The notes beneath the pieces are model-generated. The model had not been told where the DNA came from, did not search any database, and saw only the letters and a list, made by a program, of their open reading frames with translations. Below, one piece after another: positions 25,137 to 33,934 of a DNA stretch of 64,000 bases. The position numbers were made by a program, and so were the translations under genes. The number at the start of each line of letters is the position of its first letter. Within the stretch, counting starts at the first letter, position 1. Where the stretch lies: NCBI RefSeq assembly GCF_008180415.1, contig NZ_VTEI01000008.1:90334-154333 (forward strand). Reading direction: 5' to 3'. Source of the DNA: Rossellomorea vietnamensis (GTDB lineage: Bacteria > Bacillota > Bacilli > Bacillales > Bacillaceae_B).

Positions 25137-26249
25137 TTGAATGTTAAAAAAACCTTTAAATTCAGGATCTATCCAAATCACGAACAGATTGAATTAATCA
25201 ATAAAACGTTCGGTTGTTCCCGGTTCATCTACAACTATTTTGTTGGGAAACAAAAGAACAAAGACGCTTATTGGTCTATCGTAAATGAAATGGTACAGAA
25301 TGGGCAGCTTTCACAGAACAATTGGAAAGGTGAATTTTTCAACAAGAACCAATCCATCAAAGCTGTTCGAGAGCTCAAGAAGACCTATTCCTTCTGAAAG
25401 AAGTCGATAGTATTGCCCTTCAGAACCTCGCTTCAAATCGAAGAAGAACCCTGTTCAATCCTATACCACAAAGTTTGTGAACAGGAATATACAAGTGAAA
25501 GATCAACACATCAAATTGCCAAAACTCGGTTTGGTTCGCTTTGCCAAGAGTCGTGAGGTCGAAGGGCGAATAATGAACGCCACCATTCGACGAAACCCTT
25601 CAGGTACGTTCTTCGTTTCAATCTTGGCTGAATCAGAAGTTCAACCCTATAAGAAAACCGGCACCTCTGTTGGAATCGACGTAGGTCTGAAGGATTTCGC
25701 TACTCTTTCAGATGGCACAACCCATAAAAACCCCCGCTTTTTCCGTACACTAGAAAAGAAAATAATGAATGCCCAACGCATTCTTTCAAGGAGGCAATTG
25801 GGTTCTTCGAATTGGACTAAACAAAAAAAGAAAGTTGCCCGGCTGCATGAAAAAATCGCTAATGCAAGAAAAGATATGCTGGACAAAATCTCTACCGAAA
25901 TAGTCAAAAACCACGACATTATCAGATTGAAGATTTGTCCGTCGAGAAAATGTTAAAAAGCAAAGACCTTTCAAAAGGAATCAGCGAAGTAAGCTGGGCC
26001 CAATTCAGGTCTATGTTGGAATACAAATCCTTATGGTACGGTAAACAGGTGATAGCCGCAGCGAAAAATTTCCCTTCCAGCCAGCTATGTTCTGTATGCA
26101 TTTATAAGTATAAAGACGTTGAAGATCTTGCGTTGCGTGAATGGACCTGTCCAACTTGTAAAAGCAGCCATCAAAGGGATCTTAACGCAAGTATAAATCT
26201 TCGCAATGAAGCATTGCGATTAACCGCAGGAACTGCGTGGATAGCCTAA
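25137..26249 (+). pseudogene. tnpB: tnpB (RuvC-like RNA-guided nuclease), frameshifted and internally deleted
   Basis: Three reading-frame pieces make one TnpB. Piece 1 (25137-25397, TTG start after GGGGGTGA) ends AVRELKKTYSF and then meets TGA. In the other frame, LKEVDSIALQNLAS continues and then joins KSKKNPVQSYTTKFVN, which skips about 40 residues expected between them. Piece 2 (to 25956) carries the RuvC-I Asp in SVGIDVGLKDFA. Near 25920 the frame shifts; IEDLSVEKML with the RuvC-II Glu lies in piece 3. Piece 3 also has the zinc ribbon (LCSVC...CPTC) and the RuvC-III Asp in RDLNASINL. It is not functional as read. Confidence 0.88.
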
Positions 26250-26333
26250 CCAAAAATGAACCAATAGGTTTGTGTTCTTAGGAATCCCCCACTTCAAGCG
26301 ACCTGTAAGGGGGGGAAGTGGTGGGTAGTTCAA
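26180..26333 (+). ncRNA. Putative omegaRNA (reRNA) at the element right end
   Basis: In IS605-family elements the guide RNA scaffold overlaps the 3' end of tnpB and ends at the right end. Here the terminal stem GAATCCCCCACTTC ... GGAAGTGGTGGG and the final TTCAA are preserved, so the guide would begin at 26334. The 5' limit is not visible. Expression is untested, and the partner tnpB is broken. Confidence 0.5.
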
Positions 26334-26504
26334 ACGAGTATCACTATTTCCCGACTATACTAGCCCCTAGGTAATGTTGATAATGCGGTATACTGTTATA
26401 AAGACAGGACCAAAGGGGGATTTTGTCGATTTTTGCCCCCATTTCCTTCCCGAACACGGTATAATCTAGTTTGTATTATAGATTGAAAAGTAAGGGAGGA
26501 ACCT

Positions 26505-26885
26505 ATGATGGGATGGGCTTTAGCCATTTTGTTCGGTTCAGCAGTCATACTGCTCATTTTGTCGTTTATTAAAACGGCGCAATCCAAATCTTCTGTTGAA
26601 CAGCAGATTGAACACTCTTCAATTTCATTGATGAATGAGGTTCATGAGCTTCAGAAACAGATACGGAACATAGAATTAGATGCAGAAATTACTGCAAAGC
26701 AAGCAGGTGCAATGGAAGCTTCAGCTAAAGAACGTCTCCTGCTGCGTGAAATCCTTGATATGCACAAACGAGGATACTCCATAGAAAGCATCTCTTCAAA
26801 AAATGGACTTAACCCTCACGAGGTGGAAATGATGCTTGCTCCATACACAGCAAGAAAGATGGAAAGGAGCATGGCCGCACAATGA
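26505..26885 (+). CDS. Small membrane-anchored coiled-coil protein, unknown
   Basis: A 126-residue protein. Residues about 3-22 (GWALAILFGSAVILLILSFI) form one membrane helix. A predicted helical, coiled-coil-like stretch follows (VEQQIEHSSISLMNEVHELQ), and a short C-terminal HTH-like part (LLREILDMHKRGYSIESISS) resembles the end of SwrB/DUF6115-type proteins. The ATG follows AAGGGAGGAACC. It overlaps the next gene by ATGA. TATAAT at 26460-26465 may be its -10. Function unknown. Confidence 0.6.
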   Translation: MMGWALAILFGSAVILLILSFIKTAQSKSSVEQQIEHSSISLMNEVHELQKQIRNIELDAEITAKQAGAMEASAKERLLLREILDMHKRGYSIESISSKNGLNPHEVEMMLAPYTARKMERSMAAQ

Positions 26886-27379
26886 TGACCAATACTTTGC
26901 GCAGTTTTGCTTCAGGGCTCTTAATCGCCACCACAACAATTGGGGCGGTTTATCTGTTTGGTCCCTCCACTGCTGAAAGCACAGCGAAACCAGCCAAATC
27001 AATGGAAAAACAGATCCTGAGCGAGGATGAAATGATTGAACAGCTGGCTTCAAACGGCTTTGTCATACATACAGAGGAAGAGTGGAATAAGCAGCTGGCG
27101 TCGGCTTCCGCTAATAAGGAAACTGAGGAAAAGCAAGGCGAGAAAGAGAAGAAGACAGCAGAAGAAAAGGTAGTATACAGGGCCATCCTGTCTGTATCCA
27201 TGGGCATGACCAGCATAGATGTGGGAAATGCCCTGGAAAAAGCGAAAATCATAAAAGATGGTATGGAATTTTATAAAGAAGTAGAAAAAAGAGGGCTTGA
27301 AAACGAACTAAGACCAGGCACTTTTGAATTCGAAAGCGGGATGTCAATGGAAGAAATCATCTCGACAATCTTTAAATAG
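26882..27379 (+). CDS. MltG/LysM-like C-terminal domain membrane protein
   Basis: A 165-residue protein with an N-terminal membrane helix (FASGLLIATTTIGAVYLF), a charged linker rich in Glu and Lys (residues ~65-100), and a C-terminal segment (GNALEKAKIIKDGMEFYKEV then ELRPGTFEFESGMSMEEIIS). That segment resembles the LysM-like domain that precedes the catalytic part of MltG endolytic transglycosylases; the catalytic domain itself is absent. It is coupled to the preceding gene (ATGA overlap). A cell-wall-related role is plausible but unproven. A terminator follows at 27389. Confidence 0.65.
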   Translation: MMTNTLRSFASGLLIATTTIGAVYLFGPSTAESTAKPAKSMEKQILSEDEMIEQLASNGFVIHTEEEWNKQLASASANKETEEKQGEKEKKTAEEKVVYRAILSVSMGMTSIDVGNALEKAKIIKDGMEFYKEVEKRGLENELRPGTFEFESGMSMEEIISTIFK

Positions 27380-27388
27380 ATAAACTTG

Positions 27389-27420
27389 GAGCTCCCTTAT
27401 AGACAAGGGAGCTCTTTTTC
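27389..27420 (+). terminator. Terminator of the MltG-like pair
   Basis: GAGCTCCCTT (27389-27398) pairs with AAGGGAGCTC (27405-27414), followed by five T. Confidence 0.9.
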
Positions 27421-27521
27421 TGTTTGGATGAAAGCAAATAAACTGTAGTGCATTAACGAGTTTAGGGGGAATATCCCTTTATTGCGTAAGTGAATGAGCT
27501 AGCAAGACCTCACTGGGGCTG

Positions 27522-28142
27522 TTAATAACTGATGCCAATTCTGTTTCGGTAACTATCCTCATTATGGATCAAACTAAAGGCAAATTCGGCTGTATCAAAT
27601 ATGGAAATACTTTTGCCATTCTCAGGAAGCATTTCTTTTTCAGTACGGTAAACGCCTATTCTTTCTCCATCAGGAAGGTAAGTAGGACACACGATTGTCC
27701 AATTCAATTCAGAGCTTTTTAACATTAGGTACATTCTTAAGTGGTCCTCTGCTGCACTCGAGCTCCTTCTTTTTGATTCATTTGTCTGGAACCTATAGAG
27801 AGAAGGAGTTTCTCTTGCTTGGAGAATTCCCGCTGTCCCAATTGTAATGATCCTCGTTATATTATTTCTTCTCATTGAATTCAGAATGCCCGGCATACTT
27901 CTGGAAAGGACATCATTCTTATCCGTGCCCAGCCCGCTGATTACTGCATGACATTTTGAAAAACAGTAGTCTATATCTTTTTCATTCAAGACATTTCCTT
28001 CGATGAGAGACAGATTCGGGTGCTTGCTTTTGATTTTCTCAGTGTTCCTCACCACCGCTTGTACATGGTGGCCATCTTTTAATGTGCATTCCATGATGAT
28101 GGAGCCTACCCTGCCTGAAGCTCCTAATAAAGCAATCTTCAT
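27522..28142 (-). CDS. NAD(P)-binding atypical SDR oxidoreductase
   Basis: A 206-residue Rossmann protein. The N-terminus KIALLGASGRVGSIIMECTL has the GASGxxG dinucleotide loop of NmrA-like/atypical SDR proteins, followed by VVRNTEKIKSKHPN and the strand NITRIITIGTAG. The C-terminal part, WTIVCPTYLPDG, is in the style of BVR-B/YwnB-like proteins. Members are oxidoreductases or redox sensors; the substrate is unknown. The gene is monocistronic and followed upstream by the repeat-rich 28-29 kb spacer. Confidence 0.82.
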   Translation of the reverse strand: MKIALLGASGRVGSIIMECTLKDGHHVQAVVRNTEKIKSKHPNLSLIEGNVLNEKDIDYCFSKCHAVISGLGTDKNDVLSRSMPGILNSMRRNNITRIITIGTAGILQARETPSLYRFQTNESKRRSSSAAEDHLRMYLMLKSSELNWTIVCPTYLPDGERIGVYRTEKEMLPENGKSISIFDTAEFAFSLIHNEDSYRNRIGISY

Positions 28143-28207
28143 GTTAAAACCTCCAATATATTTAGCTTTCCTAAGAAATTATCCTATTAAGCAATTTCTG
28201 TTTTTTT

Positions 28208-28309
28208 TAAAAGGCTCTTTTCTAAGATATTCTTGCTATTGATTACTATCTTACCTTCCTCCCTTTAACTCTACCAGATATAAGAATCTGCTTTTTATTC
28301 ACACAGAAA
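28208..28309. repeat. Degenerate MITE-end-like sequence
   Basis: The stretch from about 28212, GGCTCTTTTCTAAGATAT then TGCTATTGATTACTA, resembles the MITE ends at 16853, but no matching opposite end or 8-bp duplication was found. It directly precedes LR copy 2. Confidence 0.4.
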
Positions 28310-28838
28310 AAGCAATGACTATGCTGCTCTCTATATAGCTTTAAAATCCTTTGATCTTTTTTAAATCAATTGCCTGTAGGAGCTTCCTTTCATCTTCAAT
28401 GACTAGTCGATTAAAAGAGCTGACTCATGGCAGTGTCCGGTGGCAATTATCAAAGCTGTTCAGTATGGTGGCTAGCAAATAGAGGAAAATAGTTCCCTTA
28501 TTTACAAAAAAACATTTATAAGAGCTTAAATAGGGGAATTAAATTCCCTTATTTAACTTCAGACACTTAAAAAAGGTGCTTTTTAATCAAATAAGAGAAA
28601 AAATCTCCTCTATTTATCCCAGAATTAGCTTGGTTTTAAAATTAAGGGAAAAAAGTTCCCTTATTCTTACTGCTGGGCACTTAATTAAGAAACTAACAGG
28701 CGCTTTCCCTATGAGATCAGGCGCCGGCCTAACGAAGCGGGGTATTTTGGACGCAATTCAACACTCATTCAAAATATCGGAAGCGAAAAAGGTACGTTTT
28801 GTTTCAACAATTTTAAATAAAGGACTTTTTCAGTGACC
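28310..28838. repeat. Long non-coding repeat LR, copy 2
   Basis: A second copy of the sequence at 17093-17638, ~529 bp, same orientation. The four GGGAA-TTCCC-type palindromes are kept, with spacings 51, 60 and 52 bp. It shares the end GGACTTTTTCAGTGACC. Sequence between the palindromes has drifted and no frame is conserved, which argues against coding. Confidence 0.75.
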
Positions 28839-28849
28839 ATGATTTTTTA

Positions 28850-28986
28850 AGCTATTTTCTAAAAGATTGTTGCTTTTGATTGCTTTATTTTTCTTCTCCC
28901 TATTATAACTTAGAAGGGTTGGAGTCGTGCGCCTGGAGCGGAAATCCATTACTTTTAGAGCAGCCAAAATTTATATGAAAACAGCC
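28850..28986 (+). mobile_element. MITE-like element, copy 4 (8-bp TSD)
   Basis: A 137-bp non-coding element starting (A)GCTATTTTCTAAAAG and ending TATATGAAAACAGCC. It is flanked by the exact 8-bp repeat ATTTTTTA (28842-28849 and 28987-28994). Its interior differs from copies 1-3. It has inserted three bases after the end of LR copy 2. Confidence 0.75.
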
Positions 28987-29075
28987 ATTTTTTAAGAAGA
29001 TACTGCAGATTAATTATACGGGGCATTAATGTTTTTAGCACTTTTAGTGAAAACTAAAGGATAGAAACATTATTA

Positions 29076-29104
29076 TTGACAGAAAGGGTATAAGAATTTA
29101 TGAT
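29076..29104 (+). promoter_or_regulatory. SigA promoter of tcyABC
   Basis: TTGACA (29076-29081), 17 bases, TATGAT (29099-29104). ACTATT (29115-29120) and AATAGT (29133-29138) form an inverted repeat just downstream of the -10, a candidate operator such as CymR would use. Confidence 0.75.
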
Positions 29105-29149
29105 AGCAATCGTGACTATTAAATCCGATAAGAATAGTGAGGTTTTAAG

Positions 29150-29974
29150 ATGAAAAAGTTATCCATGAGTATTTTGTTCTTTTTAGGTGCAGTATTTCTG
29201 CTTGCAGCCTGCGGTAATAATACAGAAAATGAAGAGTCTGCAGGGGCTGGAGATGAACAGCAGGAACAATCGTTATACGAAAAAATCCAGGAAGATGGAG
29301 AGTTTCTAATCGGGACGGAAGGTACATACCCGCCATTCACTTTCCATGATGAATCAGGAGAACTTACTGGGTTCGATGTTGAAATTGCTAAGGAAGTAGC
29401 CAGCCGTCTTGGAGTAGAACCGGTGTTTCAAGAAACGCAGTGGGATGCCATGTTCGAAGGGTTGAATTCCAATCGTTTCGATATGATTGCAAACCAGGTT
29501 GGAATCAAGGAAGACCGCCAAGAGAAATATGATTTTTCTATCCCTTACATTGAATCTTCTGCGGTCCTTGTTGCCAGCAAAGATAATGAAGATGTTTCTT
29601 CCTTCGAAGATATCGACGGCCTGACTTCCGCACAATCTCTAACAAGTAATTATAAAGACATTGCTGAAAGCTATGGTGCCGAAATTCAAGGAGTAGACGG
29701 TCTTGCCCAAGCGATTCAATTGCTTGAACAAGGCAGAGTGGATGTTACCGTTAATGACAAATTGTCCATTCTTGACTACCTGCAAAAACAAAAAAATGCG
29801 GGCGTTGAAATTGTGGCAACGCAAGAAGAAGCAGCTCAGAGCGGGCTGATGTTCCGTCAAGGAAACGAAGAATTGGTAGAAGAAGTAAATAAAGCGTTAG
29901 AGGAAATGATGGAAGACGGTACGTACGCCGAAATCTCTGAAAATTGGTTTGGCGAAGATGTATCTCCTAGGTAG
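29150..29974 (+). CDS. tcyA: Cystine ABC transporter substrate-binding lipoprotein TcyA
   Basis: A 274-residue lipoprotein (lipobox LLAAC, Cys21 region), followed by an acidic linker and an amino-acid binding fold (GTYPPFTFHDESGELTGFDV; VEPVFQETQWDAMFEGLNS; the SAQSLTSNYKDIAESYGAEI hinge). The length and the three-gene order suggest B. subtilis TcyABC (YckKJI), a cystine importer; other polar amino acids cannot be excluded. GTGAGG precedes the ATG. It is the first gene of the operon. Confidence 0.78.
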   Translation: MKKLSMSILFFLGAVFLLAACGNNTENEESAGAGDEQQEQSLYEKIQEDGEFLIGTEGTYPPFTFHDESGELTGFDVEIAKEVASRLGVEPVFQETQWDAMFEGLNSNRFDMIANQVGIKEDRQEKYDFSIPYIESSAVLVASKDNEDVSSFEDIDGLTSAQSLTSNYKDIAESYGAEIQGVDGLAQAIQLLEQGRVDVTVNDKLSILDYLQKQKNAGVEIVATQEEAAQSGLMFRQGNEELVEEVNKALEEMMEDGTYAEISENWFGEDVSPR

Positions 29975-30662
29975 TATCTTTCAAGACCCTGAACGCATGA
30001 TGGATATTCTGCAAAGCTCCCTGCTTCCTATGGTAAAGGGAGCTTTGTATTATTCAATTCCTCTAACACTAATATCCTTTGCATGCGGGATGGTTCTGGC
30101 CATTTTTACCGCTTTATCAAGGTTGTCGGGCAGCAAGATCCTGAGGGGAATAGCCCGTATCTACGTATCGGCAATAAGAGGTACACCATTGCTTGTGCAA
30201 TTATACATCATCTTTTTCGGCTTGGGGAATCTCGGTATTGAAACTCTGAAATTCGATCCTTTTCCATCAGCAGTCATTGCCTTTTCTTTAAACGTGGGGG
30301 CTTATGCTTCTGAGATTGTCAGGGCTGCCATTCAATCGATTCCAAAAGGACAGTGGGAGGCAGGGTATTCCATTGGAATGACTTACAGCCAGAATCTGAA
30401 ACGGGTGGTCCTCCCGCAGGCGGCAAGGGTCTCTATCCCGCCGCTGTCGAATTCTTTTATCAGCCTGGTGAAGGATACTTCATTGGCTTCCTTGATTTTA
30501 GTGACTGAGCTATTCAGGAAGGCGCAGGAGATTGCAGCGACTACCTATGAATTTCTTCTATTATACATGGAGGCCGCACTTCTATACTGGATTATGTGTT
30601 TCATGCTTACCCTGATTCAGGACCGGGTTGAAACAAGGCTTGACCGGTATATAGCCAAATAG
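29958..30662 (+). CDS. tcyB: Cystine ABC transporter permease TcyB
   Basis: A 234-residue His/Glu/Gln/Arg-type amino-acid permease, equal to the remembered TcyB length. It has about five membrane helices, the IRGTPLLVQLYIIFFGLG motif and the EAA loop (EAGYSIGMTYSQNLKRVVLP) for the ATPase. ATG 29958 overlaps the end of tcyA by 17 bases; a later ATG at 29997 would shorten the first helix. No clear Shine-Dalgarno precedes either, so translation probably depends on coupling with tcyA. Confidence 0.8.
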   Translation: MYLLGSIFQDPERMMDILQSSLLPMVKGALYYSIPLTLISFACGMVLAIFTALSRLSGSKILRGIARIYVSAIRGTPLLVQLYIIFFGLGNLGIETLKFDPFPSAVIAFSLNVGAYASEIVRAAIQSIPKGQWEAGYSIGMTYSQNLKRVVLPQAARVSIPPLSNSFISLVKDTSLASLILVTELFRKAQEIAATTYEFLLLYMEAALLYWIMCFMLTLIQDRVETRLDRYIAK

Positions 30663-30677
30663 AGAGGGGGAGAGTAG

Positions 30678-31412
30678 ATGATCAGCATAAAAGGATTGAA
30701 GAAGCGCTTTGGGGATCTCGAAGTCTTAAAAGGATTTGATGTGGAGGTCAAAAAAGGACAGGTAATCGTATTGATCGGTCCTTCAGGATCTGGGAAAACA
30801 ACCTTCCTTCGCTGTTTGAACCTTCTCGAGATACCTGATGAAGGAAAGCTGAACATAAGCGGAACAAATATGGACTTCTCTCAAAAGCTTTCCAAGAAAG
30901 AATTGCTGAAGATGCGCCGGAAAACAGGTATGGTCTTTCAAAACTATAACCTATTTCCTCATCGGACGGCTTTGGAGAATGTCATGGAAGGCCCTGTAAT
31001 CGTGCAGGGTAAATCCAAAGACGAGGTTAAGAAAAAAGCGGTTTCTCTTCTTGAGAAGGTGGGGTTAGGTGATAAAGTTGATTATTATCCCTATCAGCTT
31101 TCAGGGGGACAGCAGCAGCGTGTCGGAATCGCACGGGCTTTAGCGATAGAACCTGAGGTCATGCTGTTTGATGAGCCAACCTCAGCACTGGATCCTGAAT
31201 TAATTGGAGAAGTACTCAAGGTTATGAAGGACCTTGCGGAAGAAGGGATGACGATGATCGTTGTCACTCATGAAATGAAATTTGCCAAGGAAGTGGCGGA
31301 CGAAGCCATCTTTATGGACGGCGGTTATATACTCGAACGCGGCAACCCGAAAGATATTTTCGAAAATCCAAAAGAAGAGCGGACACGCCAGTTCTTGAAC
31401 TTGATACAGTAA
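30678..31412 (+). CDS. tcyC: Cystine ABC transporter ATPase TcyC
   Basis: A 244-residue ABC ATPase of the polar amino-acid group: Walker [11 protein letters not shown]-loop [18 protein letters not shown], signature LSGGQQQR, Walker [16 protein letters not shown]-loop [18 protein letters not shown] precedes the ATG, 15 bases after tcyB. It powers the TcyAB importer. Terminator follows. Confidence 0.82.
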   Translation: MISIKGLKKRFGDLEVLKGFDVEVKKGQVIVLIGPSGSGKTTFLRCLNLLEIPDEGKLNISGTNMDFSQKLSKKELLKMRRKTGMVFQNYNLFPHRTALENVMEGPVIVQGKSKDEVKKKAVSLLEKVGLGDKVDYYPYQLSGGQQQRVGIARALAIEPEVMLFDEPTSALDPELIGEVLKVMKDLAEEGMTMIVVTHEMKFAKEVADEAIFMDGGYILERGNPKDIFENPKEERTRQFLNLIQ

Positions 31413-31416
31413 AAAA

Positions 31417-31450
31417 GGAAAGCTTAGCCGTTTGGTTAAGCTTTTCTTTT
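31417..31450 (+). terminator. Terminator of tcyABC
   Basis: GAAAGCTTA (31418-31426) pairs with TAAGCTTTTC (31437-31446) with one bulge, then T-rich sequence. Confidence 0.7.
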
Positions 31451-31496
31451 AGTTTGAAGTAGTTTGATGGGGGATGAGGAAGTTTGCTTTAGGTTC

Positions 31497-31706
31497 TTGG
31501 GTATAAGATTCAGGTCGGATCGTGCAAAAATGTTCCCGAGCTCGCAACTTGGATACAGATTGAGGTCGGAACGTGCAGTAGATGTCTCCTAGCCAGCCAC
31601 TTGGGTACATGATGCAGGACTGAAGGAGAAGAAGATGCCCCCAAGCTGGCAACTTGGATACATGATGCAGTTCAGCAGGAGAAGAAGCCCAGCTGGAGTG
31701 AGACTG
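31497..31706. repeat. 52/53-bp hairpin-repeat array A (about 4 units)
   Basis: Units begin at 31497, 31549, 31601 and 31654 (periods 52, 52, 53). Each starts TTGGRTAYA. The best unit has TTGGGTACAT ... GAAGAAGATG then CCCCCAAG, an imperfect hairpin with a purine-rich middle. It is related to array D at 55.99 kb. The last unit is degenerate. No coding frame is supported. Confidence 0.75.
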
Positions 31707-31854
31707 GGTAATTGAAACATAGCACGTATAGAAAGCACTCTATCCTACATAGCCTTAATATAGAAGATTTTTCTACATTATTTTGCCAATGATGTTATTT
31801 CTTAATTCTTAGTGGAAAAATAGAAGAGAGAACGTTTATTAAGGAGGAGTCGGA

Positions 31855-33237
31855 ATGGAATATAGAACAGAGCGAGATACAATTGGAGAAATTGAAGTTC
31901 CTGCTGATAAGTTCTGGGGTGCTCAAACTCAGAGAAGCAGGCAAAATTTTAAGATCAGCCATGAAAGGATGCCTCTTGAGGTTACATATGGGTTTGCGCA
32001 GTTGAAAAAGGCGGCTGCCATTATCAATAATGAGCTTGGGAAGCTTTCCGATACCAAGAAGGATGCTATCGTCAAGGCAAGTGATGAAATCATTTCAGGC
32101 ATGCTGGATGAACATTTTCCCTTGGTGGTTTGGCAGACTGGCAGCGGAACTCAATCCAACATGAATGTGAACGAAGTAACCGCATACAGAGCCAATCAAA
32201 TGATAAAAGATAGCGATGAGACGGTCCATCCTAATGATGATGTGAATATGTCACAAAGTTCGAATGACACGTTTCCTACTGCGATGCACATTGCAGCGTA
32301 CAAAGAAATTCAGGAAAAGCTGAAACCTGTGCTGCAGCAATTTCATGATACTTTAAATGAAAAAGAGAAGAAGTTCATGGACATTATCAAAATCGGGCGG
32401 ACTCACTTGCAGGATGCTACACCATTGACCCTTGGACAGGAAATCAGCGGGTGGAGAACAATGATTGAAAGGTCACAAAAAATGCTGAATGAAAGCAGCA
32501 AGCACCTGTTGAATTTAGCCATTGGCGGAACAGCCGTCGGAACCGGAATAAATGCGGATCCAAGATTCGGTGATATGGTAGCCGGGCAATTGGAGAAGCA
32601 GACAGGTTTCTCATTTGTTTCTTCCGACAATAAGTTTCATGCACTGACTTCGCATGATGAAATTGTTCACGTACATGGTGCTTTGAAGGCGCTGGCAGCA
32701 GACGTTATGAAGATTGCCAATGATGTGCGCTGGCTGGCAAGCGGGCCAAGGAGCGGAATCGGGGAAATTACCATTCCTGCGAATGAACCTGGAAGTTCCA
32801 TCATGCCAGGCAAAGTGAACCCTACACAGAGTGAAGCATTGACAATGGTGTCTGCACAGGTATTTGGCAATGATGCGGTGATTGGCTTTGCAGCGAGCCA
32901 GGGGAATTTTGAACTTAACGTATTCAAACCGGTCATCATTCATAATCTTCTTCAGTCAACAAGGCTTTTAGCTGATGGAATCAAATCATTTGATGAAAAT
33001 TGTGCTAAAGGAATCGAGCCGAACAATGACGTGATTGAAGAATTTGTCAGCAGGTCGCTTATGCTGGTAACCGCCCTCAATCCACATATTGGCTACGAAA
33101 AAGCAGCAGAAATTGCCAAAACGGCCCATAAGGAAGGTCTTACCCTGAAAGAGTCAGCTGTCCAGTCTGGATACCTGACGGAAGAACAATATGATGAATG
33201 GATCGATCCTGCTAAAATGGTGAATTTGAAAAAGTAA
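31855..33237 (+). CDS. fumC: Class II fumarate hydratase
   Basis: A 460-residue fumarase of the class II (FumC/CitG) family, which interconverts fumarate and malate in the TCA cycle. The fumarase/aspartase signature [11 protein letters not shown] lies at about residues 313-323, [12 protein letters not shown] at ~100, and [12 protein letters not shown] at ~140, with ligand residues present. The ATG follows AAGGAGGAG. Monocistronic with its own terminator at 33272. Confident. Confidence 0.96.
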   Translation: MEYRTERDTIGEIEVPADKFWGAQTQRSRQNFKISHERMPLEVTYGFAQLKKAAAIINNELGKLSDTKKDAIVKASDEIISGMLDEHFPLVVWQTGSGTQSNMNVNEVTAYRANQMIKDSDETVHPNDDVNMSQSSNDTFPTAMHIAAYKEIQEKLKPVLQQFHDTLNEKEKKFMDIIKIGRTHLQDATPLTLGQEISGWRTMIERSQKMLNESSKHLLNLAIGGTAVGTGINADPRFGDMVAGQLEKQTGFSFVSSDNKFHALTSHDEIVHVHGALKALAADVMKIANDVRWLASGPRSGIGEITIPANEPGSSIMPGKVNPTQSEALTMVSAQVFGNDAVIGFAASQGNFELNVFKPVIIHNLLQSTRLLADGIKSFDENCAKGIEPNNDVIEEFVSRSLMLVTALNPHIGYEKAAEIAKTAHKEGLTLKESAVQSGYLTEEQYDEWIDPAKMVNLKK

Positions 33238-33271
33238 TTTTGATATTGATTCAGTGAATCAGATGAATGTA

Positions 33272-33304
33272 AAAAGGAGATAACGATCTTGTTATTTCTT
33301 TTTT
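33272..33304 (+). terminator. Terminator of fumC
   Basis: AAGGAGATAAC pairs with GTTATTTCTT (one G-U), followed by TTTTT. Confidence 0.75.
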
Positions 33305-33375
33305 GGTCCTGAAGCAATTCGATTCAGAGTCCGCACCTTAAGTGAAACGATCATTTTTTTCACAAAAACGATCTT

Positions 33376-33411
33376 ATAAAAATAGGAGCCCCTGACTATA
33401 AGTCAGGGGCT
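33376..33411 (-). terminator. Terminator of the SASP gene
   Basis: AGCCCCTGAC (33387-33396) pairs with GTCAGGGGCT (33402-33411). The minus-strand tail is T-rich (CTATTTTTATAAG). Confidence 0.85.
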
Positions 33412-33436
33412 GTAGCCATATTAATATTAAGTTAGA

Positions 33437-33658
33437 TTAACGTTGTTGTGAACCGCTGATTTGCTGTTCTGCCATTTGTACAAGGCGTTTAGTGATTTCT
33501 CCACCTACAGAACCGTTGGCACGTGCAGTTGTGTCTGCACCAAGTTGTACACCAAATTCAGAAGCGATCTCGTACTTCATTTGGTCGATAGCTTGTTGAG
33601 CTCCTGGAGCCACTAGTTGGTTAGAGTTGTTGCTGCGTGATTGTTGTTGGTTTTGCAT
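33437..33658 (-). CDS. Small acid-soluble spore protein, alpha/beta type
   Basis: A 73-residue SASP of the DNA-binding alpha/beta type: the [20 protein letters not shown] segment contains the germination-protease cleavage site, and [18 protein letters not shown] follows, as in SspA/B/C/D. These proteins coat spore DNA and protect it from UV and heat; they are degraded on germination. A SigG promoter is visible upstream (33823-33792), which fits forespore expression. The leader of about 125 nt contains a branched structure. I cannot tell which ssp paralogue it is. Confidence 0.95.
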   Translation of the reverse strand: MQNQQQSRSNNSNQLVAPGAQQAIDQMKYEIASEFGVQLGADTTARANGSVGGEITKRLVQMAEQQISGSQQR

Positions 33659-33688
33659 GTTTTGTCATCTCCTTGTTGTTTTTATGGT

Positions 33689-33751
33689 TGGGTCAACTGG
33701 ACTTGCACCAGTCCCGCAAAGTTTCTGCGGCCATCTCATTTGGATGACCCA
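33689..33751 (-). ncRNA. Structured 5' leader of the SASP mRNA
   Basis: The closing stem is TGGGTCA (33689-33695) with TGACCCA (33745-33751). Inside, ACTGG/CCAGT (33696-33700 with 33708-33712) stacks directly on it, and CCGCA/TGCGG (33714-33718 with 33726-33730) forms a second arm. The region lies between the SigG promoter and the start codon, so it is transcribed in the ssp leader. It matches no riboswitch I know; function unknown. Confidence 0.5.
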
Positions 33752-33791
33752 TCAATGAGGTTGATTGAATGTTTTTTTGTTGCTGTTACTC

Positions 33792-33823
33792 TGTATTATG
33801 GGGCTTTTAAAAGAATATATACC
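33792..33823 (-). promoter_or_regulatory. SigG promoter of the SASP gene
   Basis: Read on the minus strand: GGTATA (-35), 17 bases, CATAATACA (-10). This fits the SigG consensus and matches the forespore role of the gene. Transcription would begin near 33785. Confidence 0.75.
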
Positions 33824-33934
33824 AGATTGTCAGAGGGAATTTATTCCTGAAGCGATAGAGAAGATTAACACATAAATCATGTGGATAAACAAAAGATAAG
33901 TAATGAATGAATCCTGCGGAAAACGGTGATTAAA

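Larger units (their letters stand above)
24973..26333 (+). mobile_element. IS200/IS605-type (IS1341-like) element, defective, tnpB only
   Basis: A TnpB-only element with no tnpA. The left part holds a hairpin region, CCCTCTTCA with TGTGAAGGG (about 24989-25010). The right end is a strong hairpin (CCCACTTC with GAAGTGGTGGG) that ends in TTCAA at 26333, as IS605-family right ends do. The left boundary is approximate. The tnpB gene inside is broken. Confidence 0.75.

Noticed and set aside
28576..28836. 86-codon ORF in LR copy 2
   Set aside because: Not conserved in LR copy 1; lies across the palindrome region; no ribosome-binding site.
33681..33752. tRNA-like or known riboswitch fold near the SASP gene
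   Set aside because: Arm lengths and conserved bases do not fit a tRNA, c-di-GMP, cobalamin or purine aptamer; kept only as an unclassified leader structure.
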